Source: JADLCB01 sp964398315 (GTDB taxonomy: Bacteria > Planctomycetota > Phycisphaerae > Tepidisphaerales > Tepidisphaeraceae). From it: a stretch of 64,000 nucleotides of DNA. The stretch spans positions 3,435 through 67,434 of the forward strand of contig CAYNMV010000018.1 of the NCBI GenBank assembly GCA_964398315.1, written 5' to 3'. This document shows, in pieces, positions 23,937 to 33,108 of the stretch (position 1 is its first letter; each line of letters begins with the position of its first letter). A model generated the notes under the pieces. That model had not been told where the DNA came from. It saw only the letters and a list, made by a program, of their open reading frames with translations, and did no database searches. The position numbers and the translations under genes are program-made.

Positions 23937-25391
23937 TCAGAAGATGAAGTAGATGAACGGGTTGTACGACTGGCTTTCCAGCAGCACCAGGGAAATCCAC
24001 AGCAGCAGCAGGCAGGCCGCAGCGCGCAGTGGCCCGATGCGCCGGGTCCAGTCCCAGCTCTGCGGCCCGATGAAGACCACCACCAGGGCGACTGCCACCA
24101 TCAGGAGGTAGTAGGGCGCCAGTACCTGCCCGCTGACCAGGCCAGCTCCGGCCTGCGGCAAGCCCATGCCAAACATGGCCCCGAGGTAACTGAGTGCGTG
24201 GTCGAGATCCGCCGCCCGGAAGAAAACCCAGGCAATGGTCACGATCAGGAAGGTGATCACCACCCGTGCCGCATGGGGCAGCCGCGCATAGAAGCTGTCT
24301 TTGCCCATCGCGCGTTCAAGGGCCAGCCAGCCGCCATGGATGCCCCCCCAGATCACGAATGTCCAGGCCGCGCCGTGCCACAGTCCGCCGATCAGCATGA
24401 CCAGGGCCAGGTTGACATAAGTGCGTGAAGGGCCACGGCGATTGCCACCCAGTGGGATGTAGAGGTAATCGCGCAGCCATGTCGAGAGCGACAGATGCCA
24501 GCGCTGCCAGAATTCGGTAATGGAGGTGCTCTTGTACGGGCTGTCGAAGTTCTTGGGGAAGACAAATCCCAGCATCAGCCCCAAGCCAATCGCCATGTCG
24601 CTGTAGCCGGAGAAGTCGAAATATATCTGCATGCCATACGCGATTGCCCCGTACCAGGCGTGAAAGGTTCCGACGCTGCCGGCATCAAAGCAGGAATCGG
24701 CAACTGCGCCGCACGGATTGGCCAGCACCACCTTCTTGAACATCCCCAGGGAGAACAGTGCTGCCCCGCGGGCAAACTTCTGAAGGGTGTGGGAGCGCTG
24801 GCGCAACTGATCCGCCACTTCCTGGAAGCGGATGATCGGGCCGGCCACCAGTTGCGGAAACATGGAGATATAACAGGCGAAATCAATGGGATTCCGCATG
24901 GCGCGGGCTTCGCCACGGTAGACGTCGATGGTATAGCTCATCGACTGGAAGGTGTAGAAGCTGATCCCCAGGGGCAGCACCACCCGGAGCGTGGTATGCC
25001 ACTGCCCCTGCTCCAGGCCCAGCCACGTCATGAGGCCGTTATAGCTGTCCACCCCGAAATTGAAGTACTTGAAGAACCCCAGCAGGCCGAGGTTGGTCAC
25101 GATGGAGATCACCAGCGCTGCCTTTTGTCCGCGCGTGCGCGGTCCGCCGGGCGTCAGTTGTTCGATCGGCGTGCGCCAATCCCACAGGCGTCTGGCCAGC
25201 GCCAGACCGGCGAAGTAGTCAATCGCCGTCGAGAACAGCATCAGCGCCATGAAGGCAGGGTTGGCCCACCCGTAGAACAGGTAGCTCAGGATGGTCAGGC
25301 CCAGGTGCCGTGCCCACCGTGGCAGCAGATAGTAGACCCCCAGCGCCAATGGCAGGAAGTAGAAGACAAATACATGTGAACTGAAGACCAT
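23937..25391 (-). CDS. algI: MBOAT-family membrane O-acyltransferase, AlgI-like
   Basis: A 484-residue protein with about ten to twelve transmembrane helices. It has family signatures LPLGISFYTFQSMSYTIDVYRG, FPQLVAGPIIRF, YFDFSGYSDMAIGLGLMLGF and FWQRWHLSLSTWLRDYLYIPLGG, and the catalytic His in GGLWHGAAWTFVIWGGIHG. AlgI proteins move acetyl groups across the inner membrane for transfer onto exopolysaccharide by AlgJ/AlgX. It is the first gene of the acetylation operon. Upstream, 215 bp separate it from a divergent glycosidase gene, and this spacer holds a perfect ATGTAC-N6-GTACAT inverted repeat that could control both directions. The polymer being acetylated is not known; no alginate synthesis genes are present. 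Confidence 0.95.
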   Translation of the reverse strand: MVFSSHVFVFYFLPLALGVYYLLPRWARHLGLTILSYLFYGWANPAFMALMLFSTAIDYFAGLALARRLWDWRTPIEQLTPGGPRTRGQKAALVISIVTNLGLLGFFKYFNFGVDSYNGLMTWLGLEQGQWHTTLRVVLPLGISFYTFQSMSYTIDVYRGEARAMRNPIDFACYISMFPQLVAGPIIRFQEVADQLRQRSHTLQKFARGAALFSLGMFKKVVLANPCGAVADSCFDAGSVGTFHAWYGAIAYGMQIYFDFSGYSDMAIGLGLMLGFVFPKNFDSPYKSTSITEFWQRWHLSLSTWLRDYLYIPLGGNRRGPSRTYVNLALVMLIGGLWHGAAWTFVIWGGIHGGWLALERAMGKDSFYARLPHAARVVITFLIVTIAWVFFRAADLDHALSYLGAMFGMGLPQAGAGLVSGQVLAPYYLLMVAVALVVVFIGPQSWDWTRRIGPLRAAACLLLLWISLVLLESQSYNPFIYFIF

Positions 25392-25436
25392 GCAGCCTCG
25401 GGGAGCAAAAGGGTCTGTCGCCAGCCAGTATACTTA

Positions 25437-25454
25437 ATGTACAATTCGGTACAT
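25437..25454. promoter_or_regulatory. Operator-like inverted repeat between algI and a glycosidase gene
   Basis: ATGTAC AATTCG GTACAT is a perfect 6-bp inverted repeat with a 6-nt spacer, located 46 bp before the algI start and 153 bp before the glycosidase start. It shares TGTACAATT with the site at 35900-35917. Regulator unknown; the GntR/LacI-type protein encoded at 30235 is a candidate. Confidence 0.5.
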
Positions 25455-25606
25455 GGAGAATAAAATCCTCATTTGCATTTGCAACATTACCCGGCACTTG
25501 GAAGTAATATCGTAGAAGCCGTAGGGCGTTGAGCGCGTGTGCAGATAATGGACATCTTGTCAATCAGCGGTTCTGGCGGGGCATCCATCGCCAGGGAGGT
25601 ACGGAT

Positions 25607-28600
25607 ATGAGCAAGCACGGTCGATTCATGTGCCTGGTTGCCTGGGGATGGCTTGCTGTCTCGCTGAGCGTGGGAGCCGCGGAGGGCGCGGTGCAGGTGC
25701 AGAAGCAGGGGGATGACTATGTCATCTCGACCGATGTCTACAGCGCCCGCATCAATGGCAAGACCGGCATGATGGATCGGCTGAGCATCGGCGAGGTTGC
25801 CGCCCTGGAAGGGATGGAGATTGACCTTGAACGACGCCAGTTTGAGCGGGTGGAGGTCACACAGCAGGGGGCAGACCGCATTGAGGTGCAGATTGCCGCC
25901 CGCGAGGGGGAGCAACTGACGGAACAGGCGCTGGTGCTCGCGTATCAGGTCGAGGAGGCCACGCTGACGCTGACGGTCAAGGCCAGTGTGAAGGGCACGG
26001 TGGCCGGCCGCGGTCCACGGTTCACCATCGGGCGTGAAGCCCAGATGTGCCGGTCACTGGACTATAAGGAAGCCGTGCCCATGCCATCACTGCAGGGGCA
26101 GCATCCGTGGACGCGAGTCAAGTACTTTTACAGCAACGGCGCGACCCTGGGCCTGCTGAATTCCGGGGCTGGCAATCCGTTCAATCCGAATGAAAACGGG
26201 CAGGTAGGCCAGTGGACCTATGCCCGCGGCGGCTTTGTCCCTAACTCCAACTACACCTACACCTTTATCTGTGATCGTGGCGATGGCACACGGGTGCTGG
26301 GCTCCCCGGCGATGAAGGTGCTGGAGTCGGCGACACCGGCCGTCTACTGGCAGGGTGAGCCGATTGAGGCAACCCTGCAACTGGCGCGCGAACATTACGA
26401 GAAACTGGCCGGCCTGAAGGATCTGCACATCAAGGTTGAGGTACAGGATGTGTTTGAGCAGGTGGTGTACACCGGCAAGGTGCCGCTGAGCCTGCAGGGG
26501 GATGTCGTTGAAGTGAAGGTGCCGCTGGGCGTGGAGAAGCTGGGGTGGTACCGGGCCTTCTTCAGTGTCGTGGATCCAGATAACAGCCTGCTGGAAGCCC
26601 GCGAACGGCTCATCTTCGCGGTGCTCAAGCGCCAGCCCCATATGGGTGAATCGTTTGCCAACCAGATCCAGACCGACTACACGATCGGCCTGGGGCGGAT
26701 CCGCCTGCATCCCCATGATCCGGCCAAAGTGGCCGCCCAAGTGGCCGAGGCTCGCCAGCAGGCCGAGGGCACGGACGTGATGGTGAGCTGGCAGATCGAC
26801 GGGCCGCCCCGTGGTGTGGGCAAGGATCCGAAAAAGTTTGGCGAATATGTCGCCCAGATCTTCACTGCGGCCGAGGGAGGCATTGAGCGGATCGAGATTA
26901 TCAACGAGCCAGATGGCAACTACCAGCCGCGTGAATACATTGACACCTTCCTGCGGCCTGCCTACGAGGCGATCAAGCGCGTGTCACCCGACACCAAGGT
27001 GATTGGCCCGGTGACCTGCGGCATTGGGGATCAGCAGCTGGCCTACCTGGAACAGCTCTATGCCCTGGGGCTCAAGGAACTGACAGATGAGCTGTCATTC
27101 CATCCCTATGCCGGTAACTTTGATGATGGGGACGCCGTCCAGCGCATGCAGCGGCTGAAGCAAATCATCGCTGCTCATGGTGATGAGCATAAGAAGCTGC
27201 ATTTCACCGAGGCCGGATACTTTCACCAGGGCTGGGGCGATGTGGCCGCGCTGCGGGAGGTCATCAAGCTGGCGGTTTCGCAATACGCCTGGCAGAACGC
27301 CATCCTGGGCATCGATCATCGTCACAATTTCTACTACTTCACCGACTCCATGGGCTACTACAACATGTGGCTCAGGTCGCGGCAGCTTACCCCGGCGGCG
27401 GTGGCATTGCGCCAATACACCAGCCTCGTGAAAGGCCAGGAGCAGGCGCGGCAACTGGACCTCGGCTCCCTGGAGGCCGTTCGCGGCTTCCTCTATCCGG
27501 GCAAGGAACATCAGGTGGTGGTGCTGTGGACCGCCGGCAACCGGATTCCAACCGGCGCACCCGATCCCACCACCCGCATCACGCTGGAAACCAATGCCAC
27601 CCAGGTGGAGCGATTTGATTGCTTCGGCAACCCGATGGAGGCCAGCATCGCCGCAGGCAAGCTGGAACTGGAGGTAGGCACCTATCCCACGTACCTGGTC
27701 CTGCCAGGCAGCGCAACGGTTCGCGCTGTCCCCGAGAACTGGGGGACCAATGTCGCGCTGGTGAGCCTTGGCGCGATCGCGGAAGCCAGCAGTGAGCAGG
27801 GCACCGCCCCGGCGGTTTCGGCCATCGATGGCAACACCGCATCGGGTACCTCCTGGCGCAGCGAGGTGGCCAATGACCTTCCACAAACCCTCACCGTGTC
27901 GCTGGCCAGTCCCGCCATGATCGATCGCATCGGGCTCTGGAGCTACTCCGCACGCGGCTATGACGTGGAGGTGATGGGCGCTGATGGCCAGTGGAAGCAG
28001 GTACTTTCCCGGCGTGAACAGCCCTGGACCCGCTTTCGCAATGAGCCAATCGAGCCAGTCATGACTGACCAGGTCCGCCTGACGATCATCGACAGCCATG
28101 GTTCCTATGCCGAGGTGGCCGAGTTGCAGCTGTTTTCCTCTACCAGCAGCGCTGAATCTGTTGGTGACCTGGTCAATTGGGCGCTCAAGAGCAATGGTGC
28201 TTCGGCTGTCGCCTCGTCGGAGCTGGTTAAAGAGGTGACGGTTGCCGAGCAGGATTACGGCGCCAAACAGCCCCGCATCCGGCAGGTTACGCTGGAAGGC
28301 AGGGCGGAACACGCCATTGATGGCAAACGCACCGTGAAAATCTGGCCTGATTTCTTCCCCACCACCTGGATGGCAGCGCCGGGGTCTGAGCTGCCCCAGT
28401 GGCTGGAAATTCGCTTCGACCAGCCGCGTACACTTCGCTCGATCACCGTTTACACCGTTGCCTTCGCCTCCTGGACCCCCGATTCCAGCGGCATCCGTGA
28501 CTGGGATGTCCAGATCTGGGAAAACGGCAAATGGGTGACGATGGAGAGTGTTCGCGGCAATACCAGGGTTTCCAAGACCACGCGCTTGCCCGAACCCAAG

Positions 28601-28693
28601 ACCACTGACCGCATCCGAATCCTGGTCACGGGCACCAATGATGATGAGGGGGCGGTGGGCATCATGGAAGTGGAAGCGTACGGCCCGCGTTAA
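25607..28693 (+). CDS. Secreted clan-A glycosidase-like protein with two discoidin modules
   Basis: A 1028-residue exported protein; ATG 25607 is preceded by AGGGAGGT and followed by a signal peptide (FMCLVAWGWLAVSLSVGAAEG). The first 350 residues are beta-rich. A TIM-barrel-like glycosidase domain follows with IEIINEPDGN (Glu434, putative acid/base) and LHFTEAGYFHQ (Glu535, putative nucleophile); VIGPVTCGIGD and ELSFHPYAGN lie between, as in GH39-type and related clan-A families. Two C-terminal F5/8C-like modules follow (SAIDGNTASGTSWRSEVAND and QWLEIRFDQPRTLRSITVYT), the last ending in GIMEVEAYGPR. It should act outside the cytoplasm on a glycan. It heads a likely three-gene unit with the TPR protein and the regulator. 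Confidence 0.78.
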   Translation: MSKHGRFMCLVAWGWLAVSLSVGAAEGAVQVQKQGDDYVISTDVYSARINGKTGMMDRLSIGEVAALEGMEIDLERRQFERVEVTQQGADRIEVQIAAREGEQLTEQALVLAYQVEEATLTLTVKASVKGTVAGRGPRFTIGREAQMCRSLDYKEAVPMPSLQGQHPWTRVKYFYSNGATLGLLNSGAGNPFNPNENGQVGQWTYARGGFVPNSNYTYTFICDRGDGTRVLGSPAMKVLESATPAVYWQGEPIEATLQLAREHYEKLAGLKDLHIKVEVQDVFEQVVYTGKVPLSLQGDVVEVKVPLGVEKLGWYRAFFSVVDPDNSLLEARERLIFAVLKRQPHMGESFANQIQTDYTIGLGRIRLHPHDPAKVAAQVAEARQQAEGTDVMVSWQIDGPPRGVGKDPKKFGEYVAQIFTAAEGGIERIEIINEPDGNYQPREYIDTFLRPAYEAIKRVSPDTKVIGPVTCGIGDQQLAYLEQLYALGLKELTDELSFHPYAGNFDDGDAVQRMQRLKQIIAAHGDEHKKLHFTEAGYFHQGWGDVAALREVIKLAVSQYAWQNAILGIDHRHNFYYFTDSMGYYNMWLRSRQLTPAAVALRQYTSLVKGQEQARQLDLGSLEAVRGFLYPGKEHQVVVLWTAGNRIPTGAPDPTTRITLETNATQVERFDCFGNPMEASIAAGKLELEVGTYPTYLVLPGSATVRAVPENWGTNVALVSLGAIAEASSEQGTAPAVSAIDGNTASGTSWRSEVANDLPQTLTVSLASPAMIDRIGLWSYSARGYDVEVMGADGQWKQVLSRREQPWTRFRNEPIEPVMTDQVRLTIIDSHGSYAEVAELQLFSSTSSAESVGDLVNWALKSNGASAVASSELVKEVTVAEQDYGAKQPRIRQVTLEGRAEHAIDGKRTVKIWPDFFPTTWMAAPGSELPQWLEIRFDQPRTLRSITVYTVAFASWTPDSSGIRDWDVQIWENGKWVTMESVRGNTRVSKTTRLPEPKTTDRIRILVTGTNDDEGAVGIMEVEAYGPR

Positions 28694-28837
28694 CTCGCCC
28701 GGCACGGCAGCGGGCGGATGGACCTGGCAGCAATGATTCTGCCCACCGTTCATTAAGTCTGTGCCAGGTGATGGAGTGCGGCAGGGGGGGAAACCCGAAG
28801 CCCCGGCGACGGCAATAAACCGGCAGAGGAACTGACA

Positions 28838-30211
28838 ATGAAACGCATGCAACGCGAACAATGGCTGGTGGCTTTCCTGGCGGGCATGGTGATGCTGTTG
28901 ACTGTGGTTGGCAGTGCCCGCGCACAGTCCACACCGAGCGCGGATGCCGATGAAGTCCTGGTCTATCCGCTGCTTCCAGATGGATCGATCATGCATTGGC
29001 TGGCCATCAGCCCCCTGCCCTACAACGTAGCGTACATCGCAGATTCGATGAGCTACGATCCGTTTCTCAGGGAGGGACAAAGCGAACTGACCATCCGCCC
29101 CCGTGTGGGTGATCGGGTCAGGGGGCGTACCTGGCGCAAGATGCACTACTCGGGAAGTGTGGTTGGCCCGACGATGTGCGAGCTGTTCGCCGTCTCCGGC
29201 CGTGGCTTCAACTTCGCCCTGACCGTCAGCGTGGTGTATATCTACAGCCCGCAGGACCGCCCCAATGCCATCTTTTCCGGCTCGGCTGATGATGGTCTGA
29301 AAGTGATCCTCAACGGCGAAAAGATCTGGTCCAACCAGATTCAGCGCTCGCCGACCTACGATTCGGACCAGGCGCCTGCGCCGCTGCGGAAAGGGTGGAA
29401 TACGCTGGTCTGCGTTGTCGACCAGGCCGTTGGCGGGCACTTGCTGACTGCCCGCTTCCTCGATGGCGGCGAGCCGGTTCGCGACCTGGAACTGGCGCTG
29501 GATCCGCCGGCGGACAATGCCAAGCGCCATCCGGCCGAACAGTACAACCGCCAGGCCACCGAAGCGATTCGGCTGGCCGATGACTTGCGCGGCCAGGGTC
29601 AGCGCGAACAGGCGCTGGCCGCCTATGATCAGGTGCTGACATCATTTGCGTTGTCGGATGTGGCTGCACGCGCTGCCTACGCCAAGGCGGGTATCCTCTA
29701 TGACCTGGATGATCCGTCCCGGAGCATGAACCAGCCCCGTGAGGCGGCGGCTGTCCTCCAGCAGATGCTGGAGCGTTACCGGCATGATCCGCTGGCGCCG
29801 TACGCGCTGCTGGACCTGGGGCGTATCCAGGCATCAGCGCTTCAGGACCTGGACGCCGCCGAGGCCGCATTCACCCGCTTTGAGAGCGAGTATCCCGAGG
29901 CAGACCTGGCTGCCAATGCGCTGGTGGAGCGCGGCCGGCTGCTGGTGCAGCGCCGGCAGTTTGAAGAGGCCATCCTTACGTATCGTCGCGCTATGAAGGC
30001 CTACCCGGAGAGCGATCAGGTGATGGTTGCCACGGTGGCCATCGGCGATGCCTATGCCGCCGCTGGCGAGAAGGACAAGGCTACGCGGCAGTATGGGGTA
30101 GCTCAGGATATGGCACGTGACTGGTACGAGAACAAGTATGGTGTAGATGTGGGCAAGCAGGCGTGGCTGCGGGAGATTCTTGAGTACCTCCGCGTGCGCA
30201 CGCAGGACTGA
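28838..30211 (+). CDS. Exported TPR protein with PA14-like beta domain
   Basis: A 457-residue protein with a signal peptide (LVAFLAGMVMLLTVVGSARAQ). Residues about 35-220 form a beta-rich domain containing AIFSGSADDGLKVILNGEKI and KGWNTLVCVVDQAVGGHLLT. This resembles the C-terminal domain of the 1073-residue protein at 45847 (ALLSAGSDDGVKIWLNGELV) and PA14/GLEYA-like sugar-binding folds. Residues about 240-440 are tetratricopeptide-like helical repeats (QREQALAAYDQVLTSF; LDAAEAAFTRFESEYPEADL; RQFEEAILTYRRAMKAYPES), as in YbgF/CpoB-like proteins. It is probably a periplasmic scaffold for the degradation machinery. It lies between a glycosidase and the regulator, 23 bp before the latter. Confidence 0.75.
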   Translation: MKRMQREQWLVAFLAGMVMLLTVVGSARAQSTPSADADEVLVYPLLPDGSIMHWLAISPLPYNVAYIADSMSYDPFLREGQSELTIRPRVGDRVRGRTWRKMHYSGSVVGPTMCELFAVSGRGFNFALTVSVVYIYSPQDRPNAIFSGSADDGLKVILNGEKIWSNQIQRSPTYDSDQAPAPLRKGWNTLVCVVDQAVGGHLLTARFLDGGEPVRDLELALDPPADNAKRHPAEQYNRQATEAIRLADDLRGQGQREQALAAYDQVLTSFALSDVAARAAYAKAGILYDLDDPSRSMNQPREAAAVLQQMLERYRHDPLAPYALLDLGRIQASALQDLDAAEAAFTRFESEYPEADLAANALVERGRLLVQRRQFEEAILTYRRAMKAYPESDQVMVATVAIGDAYAAAGEKDKATRQYGVAQDMARDWYENKYGVDVGKQAWLREILEYLRVRTQD

Positions 30212-30234
30212 CCGCCCACTGGATCTGGCAGGAC

Positions 30235-31425
30235 ATGACAAGACTGACAAGGAAGGCCATGGCATCCTCAACTACCTCCAAGCCGGCATTGCTGCCGCCA
30301 CGCAAGCGCGTTGTGGCAACCGTGCGGCAGTGGGTGGCGGAGGGACGGCTGTCGCGTGGCGATTTGTTGCCCACCGAGCAGGAACTCTGCGCACAACTGG
30401 GGGTATCTCGTGGCACCGTGCGGGCTGCGCTGCAGCAACTGGAGGATGAGGGGCTGCTCGAAGGCCGTGCCGGCAATGGCCGGGTGCGGGCGCGAACGAT
30501 CCGTGCAGCCGGTGTAGGCGCCACGGGCCTCATGGCCAACACGATTGTGCTGGTGACGCATCTGCCGGATGTCGATCGCCCTGAAGCTGATGAAGGTACC
30601 CTGGGGGCGATCGACACCGCCATCGCTGCGGCAGCGCGGGCTGCGGGCAAACATCTGCTGGCCCTGCACGGTGAAGCACTCAACGATCGTGACATGGGGC
30701 TCCTGCTGGATGATCCGCCCATGGGCGTGGTGGTGGGCGGCGCGGTTGCCGACTATGCCCCCCGGCGAGATGTCCTGCTCCGGCTCGTAGGGCGGGTGCC
30801 GCTGGTGGTCAACAGCGGCGATGCGCTGTGGGAAGGGTGCGACCGGGTGATTTCTGACCATGCTGCCGGTGCTTACGAACTGACGCGCTGGGCGCTGGGG
30901 CAGGGGCGCCGGCGACTGGTGTGCCTGTGGCCCAAGCCGCCGCTGCATTACTGGGTACACCAGCGCATGGAAGGCCATCGCCGTGCGATGGCCGAGGCGG
31001 GCGTTGAAGTGCTTCCACCGTTGCATCTGCAGCACGAATGGGATGCCAATGATCACAGCGCGGAAGCTTTCAACGTGCGGGTGCGCGAGGTGGCCGGCCT
31101 GCTTGTGGACCAGCTCATCCCGCAGCCGCGCATCGACGGGATCCTGGCCGCCAGCGACCACGTGGCCTATGTGGTCGCCGCCGCGTGTCGCCTGTGCAAC
31201 ATCAAGGTGCATGAGCAGGTGCTGGTCATGGGGTACGACAATGCCTCGGCGTGTCCCGAGCGCGCTTTCGAATCGACCGGACCGGCCGCGACGGTTGACA
31301 AGGCCAATGCCGCGGTCGGCAGGCGCATGATCAGTCTGCTGCTTGAGCGCATTGCCGGCAAGCTGCCCGCGGAGTACCAGTTGATTCGATCAGCGCCCGC
31401 CCTCGTTGTGCCAACCGTACGCTAG
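30235..31425 (+). CDS. GntR-type DNA-binding / LacI-type sensor transcriptional regulator
   Basis: A 396-residue hybrid regulator like AraR. The N-terminal 75 residues are a winged helix of the GntR family (LLPTEQELCAQLGVSRGTVR, AALQQLEDEGLLEGRAGNGR). The remaining 300 residues have the periplasmic-binding-protein/LacI fold that binds a sugar inducer (GVVVGGAVADYAPRRD, DGILAASDHVAYVVAAACRL, VLVMGYDNASACPER). A start at 30259 with AAGGAAGG just upstream is an equally good alternative to 30235. It lies in the middle of the carbohydrate locus, cotranscribed with a glycosidase and a TPR protein, so it probably represses local genes until a released sugar binds. Inverted repeats at 25437 and 35900 are candidate operators. 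Confidence 0.88.
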   Translation: MTRLTRKAMASSTTSKPALLPPRKRVVATVRQWVAEGRLSRGDLLPTEQELCAQLGVSRGTVRAALQQLEDEGLLEGRAGNGRVRARTIRAAGVGATGLMANTIVLVTHLPDVDRPEADEGTLGAIDTAIAAAARAAGKHLLALHGEALNDRDMGLLLDDPPMGVVVGGAVADYAPRRDVLLRLVGRVPLVVNSGDALWEGCDRVISDHAAGAYELTRWALGQGRRRLVCLWPKPPLHYWVHQRMEGHRRAMAEAGVEVLPPLHLQHEWDANDHSAEAFNVRVREVAGLLVDQLIPQPRIDGILAASDHVAYVVAAACRLCNIKVHEQVLVMGYDNASACPERAFESTGPAATVDKANAAVGRRMISLLLERIAGKLPAEYQLIRSAPALVVPTVR

Positions 31426-31477
31426 CAGACCTTACCTCTCAGCGGTGATACCGGAACAGGTGCCTGAGCAGGATGCT

Positions 31478-31510
31478 GGTGCCGTGGCTGGCCTCAGCCG
31501 GCCAGGCACC
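31478..31510. terminator. Hairpin between convergent regulator and oxidoreductase genes
   Basis: GGTGC...CTGGCC pairs with GGCCAG GCACC around TCAGCC (6 bp inner stem, 5-base bulge, 5 bp outer stem). It sits in the 100-bp gap between converging genes. No T-tract, so its strength as a terminator is uncertain. Confidence 0.45.
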
Positions 31511-31525
31511 CCGGCGCAGAACACA

Positions 31526-32866
31526 TCAGATGATCAGCGAACCACCAGCCGCCAGCGTCCGGCGCAGTTCGCCCACGTCCAGATCGGCAATCGCCTTGTC
31601 CTGGTGCAGTGCCAGATAAGCTGCCACGCCTGCGGCCTCGCCAGTCTGGTTCATGTTGACCATCACGCGAACGGCACCGTGGGCAAGGGTGTCAGCGTCA
31701 AGCATGCGGCCGGCAACGATGAGATTGTCAAAACCGTCTGCGGGCAGCAGACTTCGGAAGGGGATCTGATAGAAGGTCGGATCGCTGGGGGCGGGAGGAC
31801 GCCAGCGCGACTTCTCCGCCGGCACATCCGGGCGCATGTATACCTGCTCGCCATTGAGATAGCGGAAGGTGATGCCCGGCCGGTCGTGGTGATGGACATC
31901 AACCGGATACGAACCATTGGCAATGGCATCCTCGAAGCGACGACCCATGAGGATGTCGTCACCGGTCAACTGGTATCGGCAGCGGACGTGCCGGGTTTCG
32001 CGGATGCCAATGCGCGCGGGAAGTGCCTGAAGTGAAATCCGGGCATCCGGGATGTACTTGCGGACAATGTCCATCAGGGCGCGGACCTGGCGCCGGCCCT
32101 CGATTTCTGCACGGGTGAGGCTTGCGGCATCGGCGCAGTCAGCCCCGAAGACGCGTGTGCCGGCGTACATCTGGCTATGGCCATACGGCGGAATGGAGGC
32201 CCCCCAGGCAAACCCCTCGGGCAGATTGAACTCCGCTCGGTGATCGCGCAGCACTCGGGACAGTTCGCCACCGTCCAGCGCGCCGGCCAGGACAGCGCAC
32301 GTCGTCGATGGCTGCGGCTCAGCGTTGGTGTAGGTTTCCAGCCCGAGGCGATGGCACAGATCTCCATCCCCGGTGGCATCGATGAACATGCGCGCCCGGA
32401 TCGCCTGTCGGCCAGACTTGTTCTCAACGATCACCCCCACCAGGCGTCCATCCTTCACATGCGGCGCAACGAACAATGTATGCAGCAGTGGAATCACGCC
32501 TGCTTCGGTCAGCAGCTCATCCAGTTCGATTTGCAGCTCCGGCGGGCTGAATGTCCAGTGCTCGCGCGGGTTTTTGCCCCTGGTGACGGCATCGCGCTGG
32601 CCAAGGCGCTCCATCGTTTCCACTGTGAGCCCGGCGATGATCTGACGCTCATGGACGGTGTCGTACGGTGAATGCCAGATATTGACCAGCGACAGCGTCG
32701 CTACGCCGCCAAAGCAACCGGCCTTTTCCACCACAGCCACCCGGCATCCCAGGCGCGCGGCACGGATGGCGGCGAACAGTCCAGTGCAACTTCCACCCAG
32801 TACCAGTACATCCACATCCAGCACGACGGGTGTGTGACGGGCCGGCTCGTGAAATTGATCCCTCAT
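31526..32866 (-). CDS. FAD-dependent oxidoreductase (FAD_oxidored type)
   Basis: A 446-residue flavoprotein-like sequence. The N-terminal dinucleotide-binding strand reads VDVLVLGGSCTGLFAAIRAA, where the usual GxGxxG third glycine is Ser. It is followed by VAVVEKAGCFGGVAT, and FIDATGDGDLCHRLG is the second typical FAD-binding motif. The C-terminal part has ARIGIRETRHVRC and DNLIVAGRMLDADTLAHGAVR. It is a paralogue of the protein at 42201 in the same locus. Such proteins are common in planctomycete glycan-degradation loci, but their substrates are not established. No signal peptide. It is read towards the regulator gene, 242 bp downstream of the LamG protein on the same strand; that gap shows no gene. 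Confidence 0.85.
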   Translation of the reverse strand: MRDQFHEPARHTPVVLDVDVLVLGGSCTGLFAAIRAARLGCRVAVVEKAGCFGGVATLSLVNIWHSPYDTVHERQIIAGLTVETMERLGQRDAVTRGKNPREHWTFSPPELQIELDELLTEAGVIPLLHTLFVAPHVKDGRLVGVIVENKSGRQAIRARMFIDATGDGDLCHRLGLETYTNAEPQPSTTCAVLAGALDGGELSRVLRDHRAEFNLPEGFAWGASIPPYGHSQMYAGTRVFGADCADAASLTRAEIEGRRQVRALMDIVRKYIPDARISLQALPARIGIRETRHVRCRYQLTGDDILMGRRFEDAIANGSYPVDVHHHDRPGITFRYLNGEQVYMRPDVPAEKSRWRPPAPSDPTFYQIPFRSLLPADGFDNLIVAGRMLDADTLAHGAVRVMVNMNQTGEAAGVAAYLALHQDKAIADLDVGELRRTLAAGGSLII

Positions 32867-33108
32867 ACCAGCACTCCTATCGCAGAGCCTAGAGCGGCCT
32901 TAAGACCAAGCGCAAGTAACAAAGCGAATGCATGGAGTACAGCTGCATAGGATGCCGAAGCATGTCCGGCACAGCACGTGTTCCTGATGGCTTGATCATG
33001 CTCACGATGCGTGGACTACCGCCTGGCCAGCCGGGCACCCGCGGTCTGTTGCAGGCATCACGACTGGCCAGGCAGTAATCACCAGAACACTTGGCTGCCG
33101 GCGTCGAG

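Noticed and set aside
27095..29530. An 811-codon open frame antisense to a glycosidase and the TPR gene
   Set aside because: It spans two well-supported genes and has His/Gln/Arg-rich antisense composition.
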